NCBI GenBank assembly: GCA_030348385.1
Contig: JAUCFP010000006.1
Coordinates: 434,001-498,000, forward strand
DNA length: 64,000 nt
Source: Cytobacillus sp. NJ13
GTDB taxonomy: Bacteria > Bacillota > Bacilli > Bacillales > Cytobacillaceae
Direction of reading: 5' to 3'
The translations under genes and the position numbers were made by a program. Under the pieces are notes generated by a model. That model was given only the letters and a program-made list of their open reading frames with translations, was not told the origin of the DNA and searched no databases. Position 1 is the stretch's first letter. Every line of letters begins with the position of its first letter. Below, piece by piece: positions 36,461 to 44,361 of the stretch.

Positions 36461-37099
36461 ATGAGAAGCAAGCACGTATTAGGCCTGGTGATACTGGCAG
36501 CATTTCTATTCATTACTGGATGCAGCAGTGAGGAAAAAAAGGATACAGGAACGGAACAAACGTCAAAGGAAGCTGATAAGAAGAGTGAAGATGAAAACGA
36601 GTCAGTAAAAGTGGATAAAGGTCTGCTAAATGTAGAGGTGATGCTGCCAGCTTCCATGTTCGAAGGTGAAGATATGGATAGCTCCATTGCAGAGGCCGAA
36701 AAGGAAGGCATTAAAGTCACCAGGAATGATGATGGCTCAGTCACTTATAAAATGTCTAAATCTAAGCATAAGGAAATGATGAAGGAGATGGAAACTGAGC
36801 TGCAAAAAACCATTGCGGATACGAAGAATGGCGAAGATTATCCATCGGTGAAAGAGGTTTCTTACAACAAGGACTACTCTGAGTTTACTTTAGAAGTGGA
36901 AAGAGAAGCTTATGAAAATAGCTTTGATGGATTTGCCGTGTTTGGACTCGGATTATCCGGAATGTTTTATCAGCTATTCAATGGGGTGGGTCCAGAGGAA
37001 TACGAAGTAAAGATTTTGGTTAAGGATACATCGACAGGCGAGGTCTTTGATGAAGTCATTTATCCGGATGCGATGGAAGAGACAGGGAAAGAATCTTAA
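36461..37099 (+). CDS. Putative lipoprotein
   Basis: The 212-residue protein begins with a signal peptide and lipobox FITGC (Cys at about 21), then a charged Glu/Lys-rich spacer (SSEEKKDTGTEQTSKEADKK) and a soluble domain. It should be attached to the outer face of the membrane. I do not recognise the domain. Stand-alone gene with its own terminator. Confidence 0.8.
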   Translation: MRSKHVLGLVILAAFLFITGCSSEEKKDTGTEQTSKEADKKSEDENESVKVDKGLLNVEVMLPASMFEGEDMDSSIAEAEKEGIKVTRNDDGSVTYKMSKSKHKEMMKEMETELQKTIADTKNGEDYPSVKEVSYNKDYSEFTLEVEREAYENSFDGFAVFGLGLSGMFYQLFNGVGPEEYEVKILVKDTSTGEVFDEVIYPDAMEETGKES

Positions 37100-37111
37100 A
37101 AAGTAAATGAA

Positions 37112-37149
37112 AAATGCGTGCCTTGTTAAGATAGGGCACGTATTTTTTT
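37112..37149 (+). terminator. Terminator after the lipoprotein gene
   Basis: AATGCGTGCC pairs with GGGCACGTATT, then a run of T. Confidence 0.8.
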
Positions 37150-37472
37150 ATAGAATTTATTAATCATTAAGCTTAGCCAGAGACAGTCTCTGTTCATTCT
37201 CAACTTGTTTTACGGAAGAAGTTCACAAAATATTCGAAATTAGAAAATAAATTTCTTTTTTTCATCCATGACTTTTCTGGCAATGGCTAAAAAGTGGGAG
37301 GCTAGGTGTTGTTTGTGACATACATCACAAATAGCAGTCATAATTTGAATCCAGAAAATGAAAGTACACATTATATTTTCTCTTCCCCTGTTTGTCAATC
37401 TATGGCAACAGCCTAAATAAATAAAATCAAGAATAAGTAGTGATAATGTCATAGTTTATCAAAAAAAAATAA
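37150..37472. other. Gap upstream of the comK promoter
   Basis: No strong gene. A minus-strand 70-codon frame (37452-37240) contains ICDVCHKQH, which looks like a metal-binding pair. It has no convincing RBS and I do not support it as a gene. Several A/T-runs near 37440-37470 could be AAAA-N5-TTTT-like K-box sites, but the spacing is unclear. Confidence 0.35.
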
Positions 37473-37502
37473 TTTACAATAATCAGACAAAATGCCTATA
37501 AT
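37473..37502 (+). promoter_or_regulatory. Sigma-A promoter of comK
   Basis: TTTACA (37473-37478) and TATAAT (37497-37502) with an 18-base spacer. Predicted start near 37509, leaving a leader of about 260 nt before the comK ATG. Confidence 0.65.
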
Positions 37503-37508
37503 AGACCT

Positions 37509-37768
37509 CGGGAAGAGGGATATGACAAATTTTGGTTCATCAGCAAGAAACTATGAGTACTGTACAATCTGGTGAAAAGGTATTGGTCACTCAGCTGGAG
37601 TCTCAAAGGAGGTGAGAAATTTGTAAGCAAAATAAAAACCCTCAGGCGGGTCCTGGCAGACGATAGCCTGAGAGTCTCAGTGAGATGGAGTATACCAGCT
37701 CATAAGTTAGTATACTCCTTAAATTTCATTTTTTAAATAGTTAAATTAAAAGGAGGCTATTACTAATA
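37509..37768 (+). promoter_or_regulatory. Long structured 5' leader of comK
   Basis: The leader holds CTCAGGC/GCCTGAG (37641-37647 with 37666-37672) and a stronger hairpin GGAGTATAC/GTATACTCC (37687-37695 with 37710-37718) followed by an imperfect T-rich stretch, 50 bases before the ATG. AAAGGAGGTGAG near 37608-37619 looks like an RBS but has no good frame after it. I do not recognise a known riboswitch class. Confidence 0.5.
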
Positions 37769-38335
37769 ATGGAAGCAACACAATTAAGCAGTTATATTAT
37801 TGTTCCTGAAACGAAATCGATTAGAGCGGAGTTTAATGATAATGGGGAATGCCACAGTCTGGTTTTGGAAGGTGACTATACGTTTAAGGTAGATATGAAA
37901 CCGATCGAGATCATTGATGAAAGCCTTAAATATTATGGATTTGACTTGAATGGTGCCATCAGCGGTTCAAGAGCCATACTTGGCCCATGCAAGGCTGTGC
38001 CTGTAAGAATTCCAGGAGAGATTAACATGTATTGGTTTCCTCATACTTCGCCGGGGCAGGAGGAGTGTGTGTGGTTTGCTCTACATCATGTTGAAGCTAT
38101 CTTGCCTGAAGATCATGACCTTTCAAACGTTTATGTGAGCGGCGGACATTGCTTTAAGCTGAACGCTGCTGAAAAGGATCTTACTTACAAATATGATCGG
38201 ACAGAGAAGCTGGAATCAAGAATATCCAAACGCACGGTCAACACCTTCAGCTTTATTATGGAAAGAACAACGAATACCTACATCGTTGAAAAAGGGAAGA
38301 GGAATTACATTATCACAAGGAAAAAAGATAAGTAG
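37769..38335 (+). CDS. comK: ComK competence transcription factor
   Basis: The 188-residue protein matches the ComK family in length and spaced motifs: an N-terminal beta part, then VDMKPIEIIDESLKYYGFDLNGA and WFPHTSPGQEECVWFALHHVEAI. ComK is the master activator of DNA-uptake genes and acts as a tetramer on paired AT-boxes. The RBS AAAGGAGG fits ATG 37769. It stands alone with a long leader, and its terminator is shared with convergent madM. Confidence 0.85.
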   Translation: MEATQLSSYIIVPETKSIRAEFNDNGECHSLVLEGDYTFKVDMKPIEIIDESLKYYGFDLNGAISGSRAILGPCKAVPVRIPGEINMYWFPHTSPGQEECVWFALHHVEAILPEDHDLSNVYVSGGHCFKLNAAEKDLTYKYDRTEKLESRISKRTVNTFSFIMERTTNTYIVEKGKRNYIITRKKDK

Positions 38336-38391
38336 AAGCTGGTGCCTGTTCCGATAAACTGGGGGCAGGCGCTCATTATTGATACAGAGGA

Positions 38392-38415
38392 AAAAAGCGG
38401 CAATTGCCGCTTTTA
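38392..38415. terminator. Bidirectional terminator between comK and madM
   Basis: AAAAGCGGCAATTGCCGCTTTT is a perfect palindrome with flanking A and T runs, suited to both convergent genes. Confidence 0.85.
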
Positions 38416-38429
38416 ATGATTTAATGTAT

Positions 38430-39194
38430 TTAACCGAATACGGCTTTTGTCATTAAAAATAAAACAGAAGGTGCCATCAGACAGCCCAGTCCCGTGTAAA
38501 AGGTTGCCGTAACCGCTCCATATGGGACCAGCTTTGGATCCGTTGCAGCCAAACCTCCGGCTACACCGCTTGTCGTTCCCATAAGTCCTCCGTAAACCAT
38601 TGCCGTGCGAGGATTATTAAGGCCAATATACTTTGCGACAAAAGGTGTTCCGATCATCGTTAGAATGGATTTTACTAAACCAGCTGCGATACTGAGAGTA
38701 ATGACTTCAGAGCTTGCTCCAATCGCCGTACCTGTTACGGGCCCAACTATGTATGTTGCAGTGCCGGCACCAATCGTGGTAAGGCTGACCGCGTCTGTAT
38801 ATCCAAATGCCAGGGCAATACCTACTCCGATCACAAAGGAGAGGATAACACCCAAAAAGAGGGAAACAACGCCATTTACACCGGCTTTTTTGATTTCGCT
38901 GAAATTGGCGCCAAAGGCAGTGGCCACAATGGCAAAGTCACGGAGCATCCCACCGCCCATTAATCCGATTCCAGCGAATATGCCGATGTCCGATAGGCCT
39001 TTTTCACCTCCCGTTACCACTCCACCAATATAGGCGAGCACTAACCCAAGAGCAATGGCAATGGCTGAACCATGAATTCTGCCTTTTGTTAGTTTATCAG
39101 AAAGAAAATACGAGACTAGCATTGTCAGCCCAACGACAGTAAAAGCAACGATGAGACCATTGTTTGTAAGAGCATTACCTAATATTTCTAACAC
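38430..39194 (-). CDS. madM: Malonate transporter MadM subunit
   Basis: The 254-residue membrane protein has seven or so helices and glycine-rich stretches (GIFAGIGLMGGGMLRDFAIVATAFG, GAGTATYIVGPVTGTAIGA, MGTTSGVAGGLAATDPKLVPYGAV) characteristic of MadM. With MadL it forms a sodium-coupled malonate importer. It overlaps madL by 20 bases and diverges from the malonate decarboxylase genes. Confidence 0.93.
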   Translation of the reverse strand: MLEILGNALTNNGLIVAFTVVGLTMLVSYFLSDKLTKGRIHGSAIAIALGLVLAYIGGVVTGGEKGLSDIGIFAGIGLMGGGMLRDFAIVATAFGANFSEIKKAGVNGVVSLFLGVILSFVIGVGIALAFGYTDAVSLTTIGAGTATYIVGPVTGTAIGASSEVITLSIAAGLVKSILTMIGTPFVAKYIGLNNPRTAMVYGGLMGTTSGVAGGLAATDPKLVPYGAVTATFYTGLGCLMAPSVLFLMTKAVFG

Positions 39195-39588
39195 GCTGAT
39201 CCCCTCCCGTCATTTCATTTTCCAGCGTTTCGTTTGCATTACCGCCCTTGCTTAGAATAGGTACAATCGCCCAGCTGATCAAGACTGCAGCAACTCCCGC
39301 GGTTAGGGCAAGAGGTCCTCCGTCCAGAGCTGCAACCACATTTTGCTGAGCTGACATGGCAATAACGATGGGAATATACATGGCGCTCCAGAACGATAGC
39401 CCTTCCTGGGTCGGAGCCTTTAATTTATCTTTCTTCTTTAAGTATTCAGCCAGAAGGATTAACATCAGCATGGCAATGCCTACACCGCCGACATTTGCGT
39501 TGATTCCCAGAATGTTTCCGAGAAGATCTCCCAAAAATACACCCGATAATAAGCAAATCGATAACAAAGCAACCCCGTAAATAACCAT
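39175..39588 (-). CDS. madL: Malonate transporter MadL subunit
   Basis: The start is ATG 39588, 5 to 7 bases after AAAGGAG on the minus strand; the longer frame to 39666 runs through that RBS. The 137-residue protein has about four helices, with VALLSICLLSGVFLGDLLG and an YIPIVIAMSAQQNV segment typical of MadL. It is the first gene of the madLM unit. Confidence 0.93.
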   Translation of the reverse strand: MVIYGVALLSICLLSGVFLGDLLGNILGINANVGGVGIAMLMLILLAEYLKKKDKLKAPTQEGLSFWSAMYIPIVIAMSAQQNVVAALDGGPLALTAGVAAVLISWAIVPILSKGGNANETLENEMTGGDQRVRNIR

Positions 39589-39694
39589 CTCATCTCTCCT
39601 TTTTACATATTTTTGCTTTGGGCTAAGGAACAGAGAAGTAAAGAATCTAGTATTCTGACTGAACATAGGGGTCGGTAATCAAAGTTCGAAACAA

Positions 39695-39708
39695 AGAAAG
39701 CGTTTGCA
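39695..39708 (-). promoter_or_regulatory. CcpA catabolite-responsive element (cre)
   Basis: On the minus strand TGCAAACGCTTTCT matches the cre consensus TGNAANCGNWNNCW at every fixed position. It lies 107 bases upstream of the madL start and suggests repression of malonate uptake when better carbon sources are present. Confidence 0.7.
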
Positions 39709-39720
39709 TTTTTTGTAATC

Positions 39721-39734
39721 TACAGTCGACTGTA
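39721..39734. promoter_or_regulatory. Palindromic operator on the madLM side
   Basis: TACAGTCGACTGTA is a perfect 14-bp palindrome. Its core recurs at 39836-39846 beside the mdc promoter. It fits a GntR-family operator, most likely bound by the adjacent regulator. Confidence 0.75.
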
Positions 39735-39802
39735 TTCCTAGAACTCATAATAAAACGAATGAAAAGACGAAGTCAATTAATTTTTACAATTTTCTTAAAA
39801 TA

Positions 39803-39846
39803 TTGAATTATTTAAAATGAGGAGGTATAATTAAATCGACAGTCGA
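39803..39846 (+). promoter_or_regulatory. Sigma-A promoter and overlapping operator of the mdc operon
   Basis: TTGAAT (39803-39808) and TATAAT (39826-39831) have a 17-base spacer. TCGACAGTCGA (39836-39846) overlaps the expected transcription start, so a bound regulator would block it. Confidence 0.75.
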
Positions 39847-39877
39847 CCAAACATTTTGTATTGAAGGAGACAGTGTC

Positions 39878-40537
39878 ATGAAAGCAGATAAATTTAATCA
39901 AAATGCTTTATCAAATCATATAGCGGAGCATATCACCGAACAAATCATAAAGGGAGAGCTGGTTCCTGGGGATAAATTGATTGAGCACATTTACGCCGAT
40001 GAGTATGGAACAAGCCGTGCACCAGTAAGAGAGGCCATTTACTTGCTTTCCATTGAAGGGCTTGTTGAACGGATCCCCCGAAAAGGAGCGATCGTTAAAG
40101 ATTATACGGAGAATGAAATTTATGATTTGCTGGAAATCCGTATAATGCTGGAGTCAATGGCTATGGATAGAATCAGCAGAAACGGAATCGATCGGGATGG
40201 GCTGAAAAGAATGAAAGAACTTCTAGACATGATGAACGATGTTACGGATGTTCATCAGTATACACAGCTGAACCACTCTTTTCATACTGCACTTGTAGAA
40301 ATGAGCAATAGTGAAACGATTAAGACCATGTATTCCCGGCTTGGATGGCCATTGCTGAGAATACAGAGTCTTTCATTTGCCAGCCAGGGAAATATTGAAA
40401 AGTCAGTGCGTGAACATGATCTATTAATGGACCTTTTAAAAGATGGAAAATTAGACGAGGCAGCAGAGTTGCTGACAAGGCATAATCAGGATGTAATAGC
40501 CAGCATGAAAAGAAAGATGGGAAGCGGGAGGGAATGA
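39878..40537 (+). CDS. GntR-family (FCD domain) regulator of malonate genes
   Basis: The 219-residue protein has an N-terminal winged helix (about 10-75, KLIEHIYADEYGTSRAPVREAIYLLSIEGLVERIPRKGAIV) and an all-helical FCD effector domain with the metal-ligand pattern D..H...H: HSFHTALVEMSN and later EHDLLMDLLKDG. It is the first gene of the mdc operon, one base from mdcH. The function resembles the GntR-type malonate repressor MdcY. Palindromes at 39721 and 39836 are its likely binding sites, with malonate or malonyl-CoA as ligand (inference). Confidence 0.88.
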   Translation: MKADKFNQNALSNHIAEHITEQIIKGELVPGDKLIEHIYADEYGTSRAPVREAIYLLSIEGLVERIPRKGAIVKDYTENEIYDLLEIRIMLESMAMDRISRNGIDRDGLKRMKELLDMMNDVTDVHQYTQLNHSFHTALVEMSNSETIKTMYSRLGWPLLRIQSLSFASQGNIEKSVREHDLLMDLLKDGKLDEAAELLTRHNQDVIASMKRKMGSGRE

Positions 40538-40538
40538 A

Positions 40539-41465
40539 ATGAAGCTTGCATTCGTATTTCCCGGCCAGGGCTCCCAAAAAAATGGTATGCTGCACAGCCT
40601 GCCGGACCATCCAGCCGCTCTTGAAGTACTGCAGGAAGCAAGAGAAGTAATCGGTGAAAATGTCTTGGTTCTTGATACTGACAAAGCCTTAAAGTCCACT
40701 GTTTCGGTTCAATTGTCTTTGCTTATTTCGTCAGTGGCTGTATCAAAAGCATTTAAAGCAGAAGGGGTGATCCCGGATTTTGTGGCAGGTCATTCAGCCG
40801 GAGCCTTTGGAGCTGCCGTTATGTGCGGGGCGATGGATTTTTCCGATGCTTTGGAGATGGTAAAGCTGAGAGGAGAGCTGATGGAACAGGCTTTTCCATC
40901 GGGTTACGGGATGGGGGTGATTACTGGTTTTGATGCCAGGACTGTAAATGAATTAGCTGCAGCCATTTCTTCAGAAGAGAACCCGGTATATCGCTCGAAT
41001 ATTAATGCAGCAGATCAAGTAACCATTTCCGGCTCCATTCCAGGCATCAAAGAGGTTCTGGATCAAGCCGGTCAACGCGGTGCAAGGACGGCCGAGCTTC
41101 TGAATGTAAGTGTGCCATCCCATTGTCCTTTGCTGAATTCTGTCGGAGATTCCTTATATGACAAGCTTGCTTCTGTCAATATCCGTGTCCCTTATATCCC
41201 ATATGCCGCAAATCGGACAGCAAGACTATTAAGGGATTCTGAGCAAATTCGAGAAGACCTCGCTTATAATGTTTCGCATCCAGTTCGCTGGTATGAAATC
41301 AGCTCTTTGCTTTGTGAACATGGCACAAGGCTTTTGATCGAGATGCCCCCAGGGAATGTCCTGACCACTTTAAATAAAAGAACACTGCCGGGTGCCCGCT
41401 CTGTCTCCGTGGATGAAAACGGGTTAGACAATTGCCTTTTCCTGGCAAAGAGATTTTGTTCTTAA
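40539..41465 (+). CDS. mdcH: Malonate decarboxylase subunit MdcH (malonyl-CoA:ACP transacylase-like)
   Basis: The 308-residue FabD-type transacylase has FPGQGSQ at the start, the nucleophile motif GHSAG (Ser at about 87) and a VPSHCPLL active-site His. In the biotin-independent malonate decarboxylase system, MdcH loads a malonyl group onto the acyl carrier protein to start the cycle. It begins one base after the regulator's stop, showing operon structure. Confidence 0.9.
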   Translation: MKLAFVFPGQGSQKNGMLHSLPDHPAALEVLQEAREVIGENVLVLDTDKALKSTVSVQLSLLISSVAVSKAFKAEGVIPDFVAGHSAGAFGAAVMCGAMDFSDALEMVKLRGELMEQAFPSGYGMGVITGFDARTVNELAAAISSEENPVYRSNINAADQVTISGSIPGIKEVLDQAGQRGARTAELLNVSVPSHCPLLNSVGDSLYDKLASVNIRVPYIPYAANRTARLLRDSEQIREDLAYNVSHPVRWYEISSLLCEHGTRLLIEMPPGNVLTTLNKRTLPGARSVSVDENGLDNCLFLAKRFCS

Positions 41466-41496
41466 AATAATTTATTAATAGAAAGGGGATTTTATC

Positions 41497-43143
41497 ATGC
41501 AGGCTGCCAAACAGCGATCCTGGAATACACGTCTTGAAGCCAAGCAAAAACGATTAGAGAAAATGAAGGGCATCACCAGCAATCGAATTATTCCAACCCG
41601 CCAAATTGTTGAGGCACTGGAAACACTGATTATGCCGGGGGATCGGGTGGTGCTTGAAGGAAATAATCAAAAGCAGGCATCCTTCCTTTCAGCTGCTCTT
41701 GCTCAGGCTGACCCGAAAAAATTATTCGATTTGCATATGATCATGTCCAGCATTTCCCGTCCTGAACACCTGGATTTATTTGAGTACGGCATTGCCAGCA
41801 AAGTGGACTTTTCATATGCTGGACCGCAAAGTCTCAGGATGGCGCAAATGCTTGAGGATGGGAAGCTGACAATGGGAGAGATTCATACATATGTAGAGTT
41901 ATATGGAAGGCTCTTCATTGATTTGATTCCTTCAGTGGCTTTAGTGGCTGCGGATAAAGCTGATTCAGAAGGCAACTTGTATACTGGTCCTAATACGGAG
42001 GAAACACCGACTCTTGTTGAAGCAGCAGGCTTCAGCAGCGGAATTGTCATTGCACAGGTGAATGAACTGACTGATGAATTGCCTCGCGTAGACATTCCTG
42101 GCTCATGGATTGATTTTGTCGTTGTTGCTGACAAGCCTTATCAGCTTGAGCCGCTATTTACACGTGACCCTCGCCATATTACAGATATTCAGATTCTGCA
42201 GGCCATGATGGTCATAAGGGGAATCTATGAAAAACACGGAGTAAAATCACTGAATCACGGGATAGGCTATAATACTGCCGCGATTGAACTGCTTCTGCCA
42301 ACCTACGGTGAATCCTTAGGCTTGAAGGGGAAAATTTGCAGGCACTGGGCTTTGAATCCTCATCCTACACTCATCCCGGCTATTGAAAGCGGATGGGTAG
42401 AGAGTGTCCATTGTTTTGGCGGAGAAGTAGGAATGGAAAAATACGTTGCTGCCCGGCGTGATGTGTTTTTTACCGGCCATGATGGAAGCTTGCGCTCAAA
42501 CCGGACACTTTGCCAGCTTGCAGGACAATATGCTGTCGATCTATTTGTAGGCTCCAGCCTGCAGATTGACGAAGCAGGGAATTCTTCAACCGTAACGAGG
42601 GGGCGCCTTGCCGGCTTTGGGGGAGCGCCGAACATGGGACATGATCCGGGAGGAAGGCGCCATTCCTCTCAAGCGTGGCTTGACATGATGACGGACACTG
42701 ACCCGCTTGCACGCGGAAGAAAATTGGTTGTTCAGGTAGTTGAAACCTTCCAAAACGGAAATAAACCTGTATTTGTTGAATCGCTGGATGCTGCAGGTGC
42801 TAAAGCAGATATAGGCCTTGAAACAGCGCCTGTTATGATTTATGGGCAGGATGTGACACATATAGTCACCGAGGAGGGCATTGCCTATCTATATAAAACG
42901 GACAGCATGGAGGAGCGGAGGCAGGCCATCGCAGCCATTGCCGGTGTAACCCCAATTGGCCTGAAGCACGATATAAAGGCATCGGAAAAATTAAGAAGAG
43001 AAGGGTTAATCGCTCTTCCGGAGGATCTCGGGATTAGAAGGACCGATGCAAAACGATCCCTGCTGGCTGCCAAAAATGTTGAGGAGCTTGTGGAATGGTC
43101 GGAAGGGTTATATGAACCGCCTGCCAAATTTAGAAGCTGGTAA
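41497..43143 (+). CDS. mdcA: Malonate decarboxylase alpha subunit MdcA (acetyl-S-ACP:malonate ACP transferase)
   Basis: The 548-residue CoA-transferase-type protein moves the acyl carrier protein from acetate to malonate. Motifs VVLEGNNQKQASFLSAAL, HYxxGPNTEETPTLVEAA and RGRLAGFGGAPNMGHDPGGRRH match MdcA. The RBS AAAGGGG fits ATG 41497. It shares the mdc operon with all other subunits. Confidence 0.95.
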   Translation: MQAAKQRSWNTRLEAKQKRLEKMKGITSNRIIPTRQIVEALETLIMPGDRVVLEGNNQKQASFLSAALAQADPKKLFDLHMIMSSISRPEHLDLFEYGIASKVDFSYAGPQSLRMAQMLEDGKLTMGEIHTYVELYGRLFIDLIPSVALVAADKADSEGNLYTGPNTEETPTLVEAAGFSSGIVIAQVNELTDELPRVDIPGSWIDFVVVADKPYQLEPLFTRDPRHITDIQILQAMMVIRGIYEKHGVKSLNHGIGYNTAAIELLLPTYGESLGLKGKICRHWALNPHPTLIPAIESGWVESVHCFGGEVGMEKYVAARRDVFFTGHDGSLRSNRTLCQLAGQYAVDLFVGSSLQIDEAGNSSTVTRGRLAGFGGAPNMGHDPGGRRHSSQAWLDMMTDTDPLARGRKLVVQVVETFQNGNKPVFVESLDAAGAKADIGLETAPVMIYGQDVTHIVTEEGIAYLYKTDSMEERRQAIAAIAGVTPIGLKHDIKASEKLRREGLIALPEDLGIRRTDAKRSLLAAKNVEELVEWSEGLYEPPAKFRSW

Positions 43144-43152
43144 AGGGGCTGA

Positions 43153-44031
43153 TTGGAAACAATGAAAGACTTAGAATCTTACAGCCTATATCTCGGACAG
43201 CTGGCAGTACAATCGCTCATTGAAGAAGCTGAGCTGACCCCAAAACCAGGACTGGTCGATAAGAAAAGCTCCGGCTCGCATAGAGATATGTCTTTGAACA
43301 CAATGATACGGTCAGCTATTGCACTTGAAGATACATTCAGGGAGATAGCTGAAACAAGCTTTAACCGGACCCCTTCCCAGGGGCTGCGCGAAGAGATTGC
43401 CGTGATAGGCAGGCGGGGAGAACAGGAAATGTTTAAGGCCACGGGTGGCATAAATACCCACAAAGGAGCGATATGGGCATTAGGCCTGCTCGTTTCAAGT
43501 GCTGCAATGGACCTGGGAAATAGCCCAGGCAAAGAGGTAGCGGTTCAGGCAGGAAAGCTTGCTCTATATGAAGATCGAAACGTGCCTGCTGATCATACAA
43601 ATGGCAGCCGTGTGAAAGCAAGATTTGGAGTGGATGGAGCAAGGGGGGAGGCGGAGCAAGGCTTTCCCCATATCAGACAGATAGCGCTGCCAGTTCTTGA
43701 AGAATCAAGAGAAAGAGGTCTGAATGAGGATTTTTGCAGACTAAACGTACTGATCGCACTGATGGCAGAGCTAAATGACACGTGTATTTTGCATAGGGGA
43801 GGCTTGGAAGCTCTCGAAAGCACAAGGGCTCATGCACAGGAAATAGTCAGGGCAGGAGGGGTTTCTGACGACAAAGGATGGCAGCTATTAGAACAATTGG
43901 ATCAATCATTATGCAGCATGAATGTATCACCGGGCGGAAGCGCTGATTTGCTTGCCGCTGCCATTTTCCTGGATTATCTGGAACAGAATGCGAAAAGCGA
44001 GTTTAAGAGATTAGAAGCCTTACAAATATAG
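43153..44031 (+). CDS. mdcB: Triphosphoribosyl-dephospho-CoA synthase MdcB
   Basis: The 292-residue protein makes the precursor of the 2'-(5''-phosphoribosyl)-3'-dephospho-CoA prosthetic group of MdcC. Family motifs are EAELTPKPGLVDKKSSGSHRDM near the start and TGGINTHKGAIWALGLL and DTCILHRGG further on. The start is uncertain: TTG 43153 is 4 bases after AAAGGGG and ATG 43162 is 13 bases after it. Confidence 0.92.
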   Translation: METMKDLESYSLYLGQLAVQSLIEEAELTPKPGLVDKKSSGSHRDMSLNTMIRSAIALEDTFREIAETSFNRTPSQGLREEIAVIGRRGEQEMFKATGGINTHKGAIWALGLLVSSAAMDLGNSPGKEVAVQAGKLALYEDRNVPADHTNGSRVKARFGVDGARGEAEQGFPHIRQIALPVLEESRERGLNEDFCRLNVLIALMAELNDTCILHRGGLEALESTRAHAQEIVRAGGVSDDKGWQLLEQLDQSLCSMNVSPGGSADLLAAAIFLDYLEQNAKSEFKRLEALQI

Positions 44032-44049
44032 CAGAAGGAGAGCTGCCGA

Positions 44050-44361
44050 ATGGAGAAATTGAACTTTCGCTTTCCAGCAACTCAAATGCTTGAATCAAAT
44101 GCCCATGTGGGAGTTGTAGGATCAGGCGACCTGGAGATTTTAATGGAGCCATCCGACCAGGGTTATGCAGATGTGACAGTCCGTACTGGTACAACAGGCT
44201 TTAATCAAATATGGGAAAAGGTATTAGAACGGTTTTTCAGCCATCATGCTATTTCAGCAACCATTAAAATCAATGATTTTGGGGCAACTCCGGGCGTTGT
44301 CTCATTGAGGCTCTCACAGGCATTGGAGGTGGGCAGAAATGCTGGATACATTAAAAAATAG
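44050..44361 (+). CDS. mdcC: Malonate decarboxylase acyl carrier protein MdcC (delta subunit)
   Basis: This 103-residue carrier protein receives the phosphoribosyl-dephospho-CoA arm. The HVGVVGSGDLEIL segment carries the conserved GSGD with the modification serine. Length fits MdcC. The RBS is AGAAGGAGAG, and the gene overlaps the next one by 23 bases. Confidence 0.92.
   Translation: MEKLNFRFPATQMLESNAHVGVVGSGDLEILMEPSDQGYADVTVRTGTTGFNQIWEKVLERFFSHHAISATIKINDFGATPGVVSLRLSQALEVGRNAGYIKK

Noticed and set aside
37240..37452. Minus-strand 70-codon frame with CDVCHKQH
   Set aside because: No good start context, and it lies in AT-rich promoter-type sequence; two Cys near His can occur by chance.
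37521..37640. Short frames in the comK leader (one ending CTIW, one reading STVQSGEKVLVTQLESQ)
   Set aside because: Spacing to ribosome binding sites is poor and the frames overlap; there is no sign of conservation that I can see.
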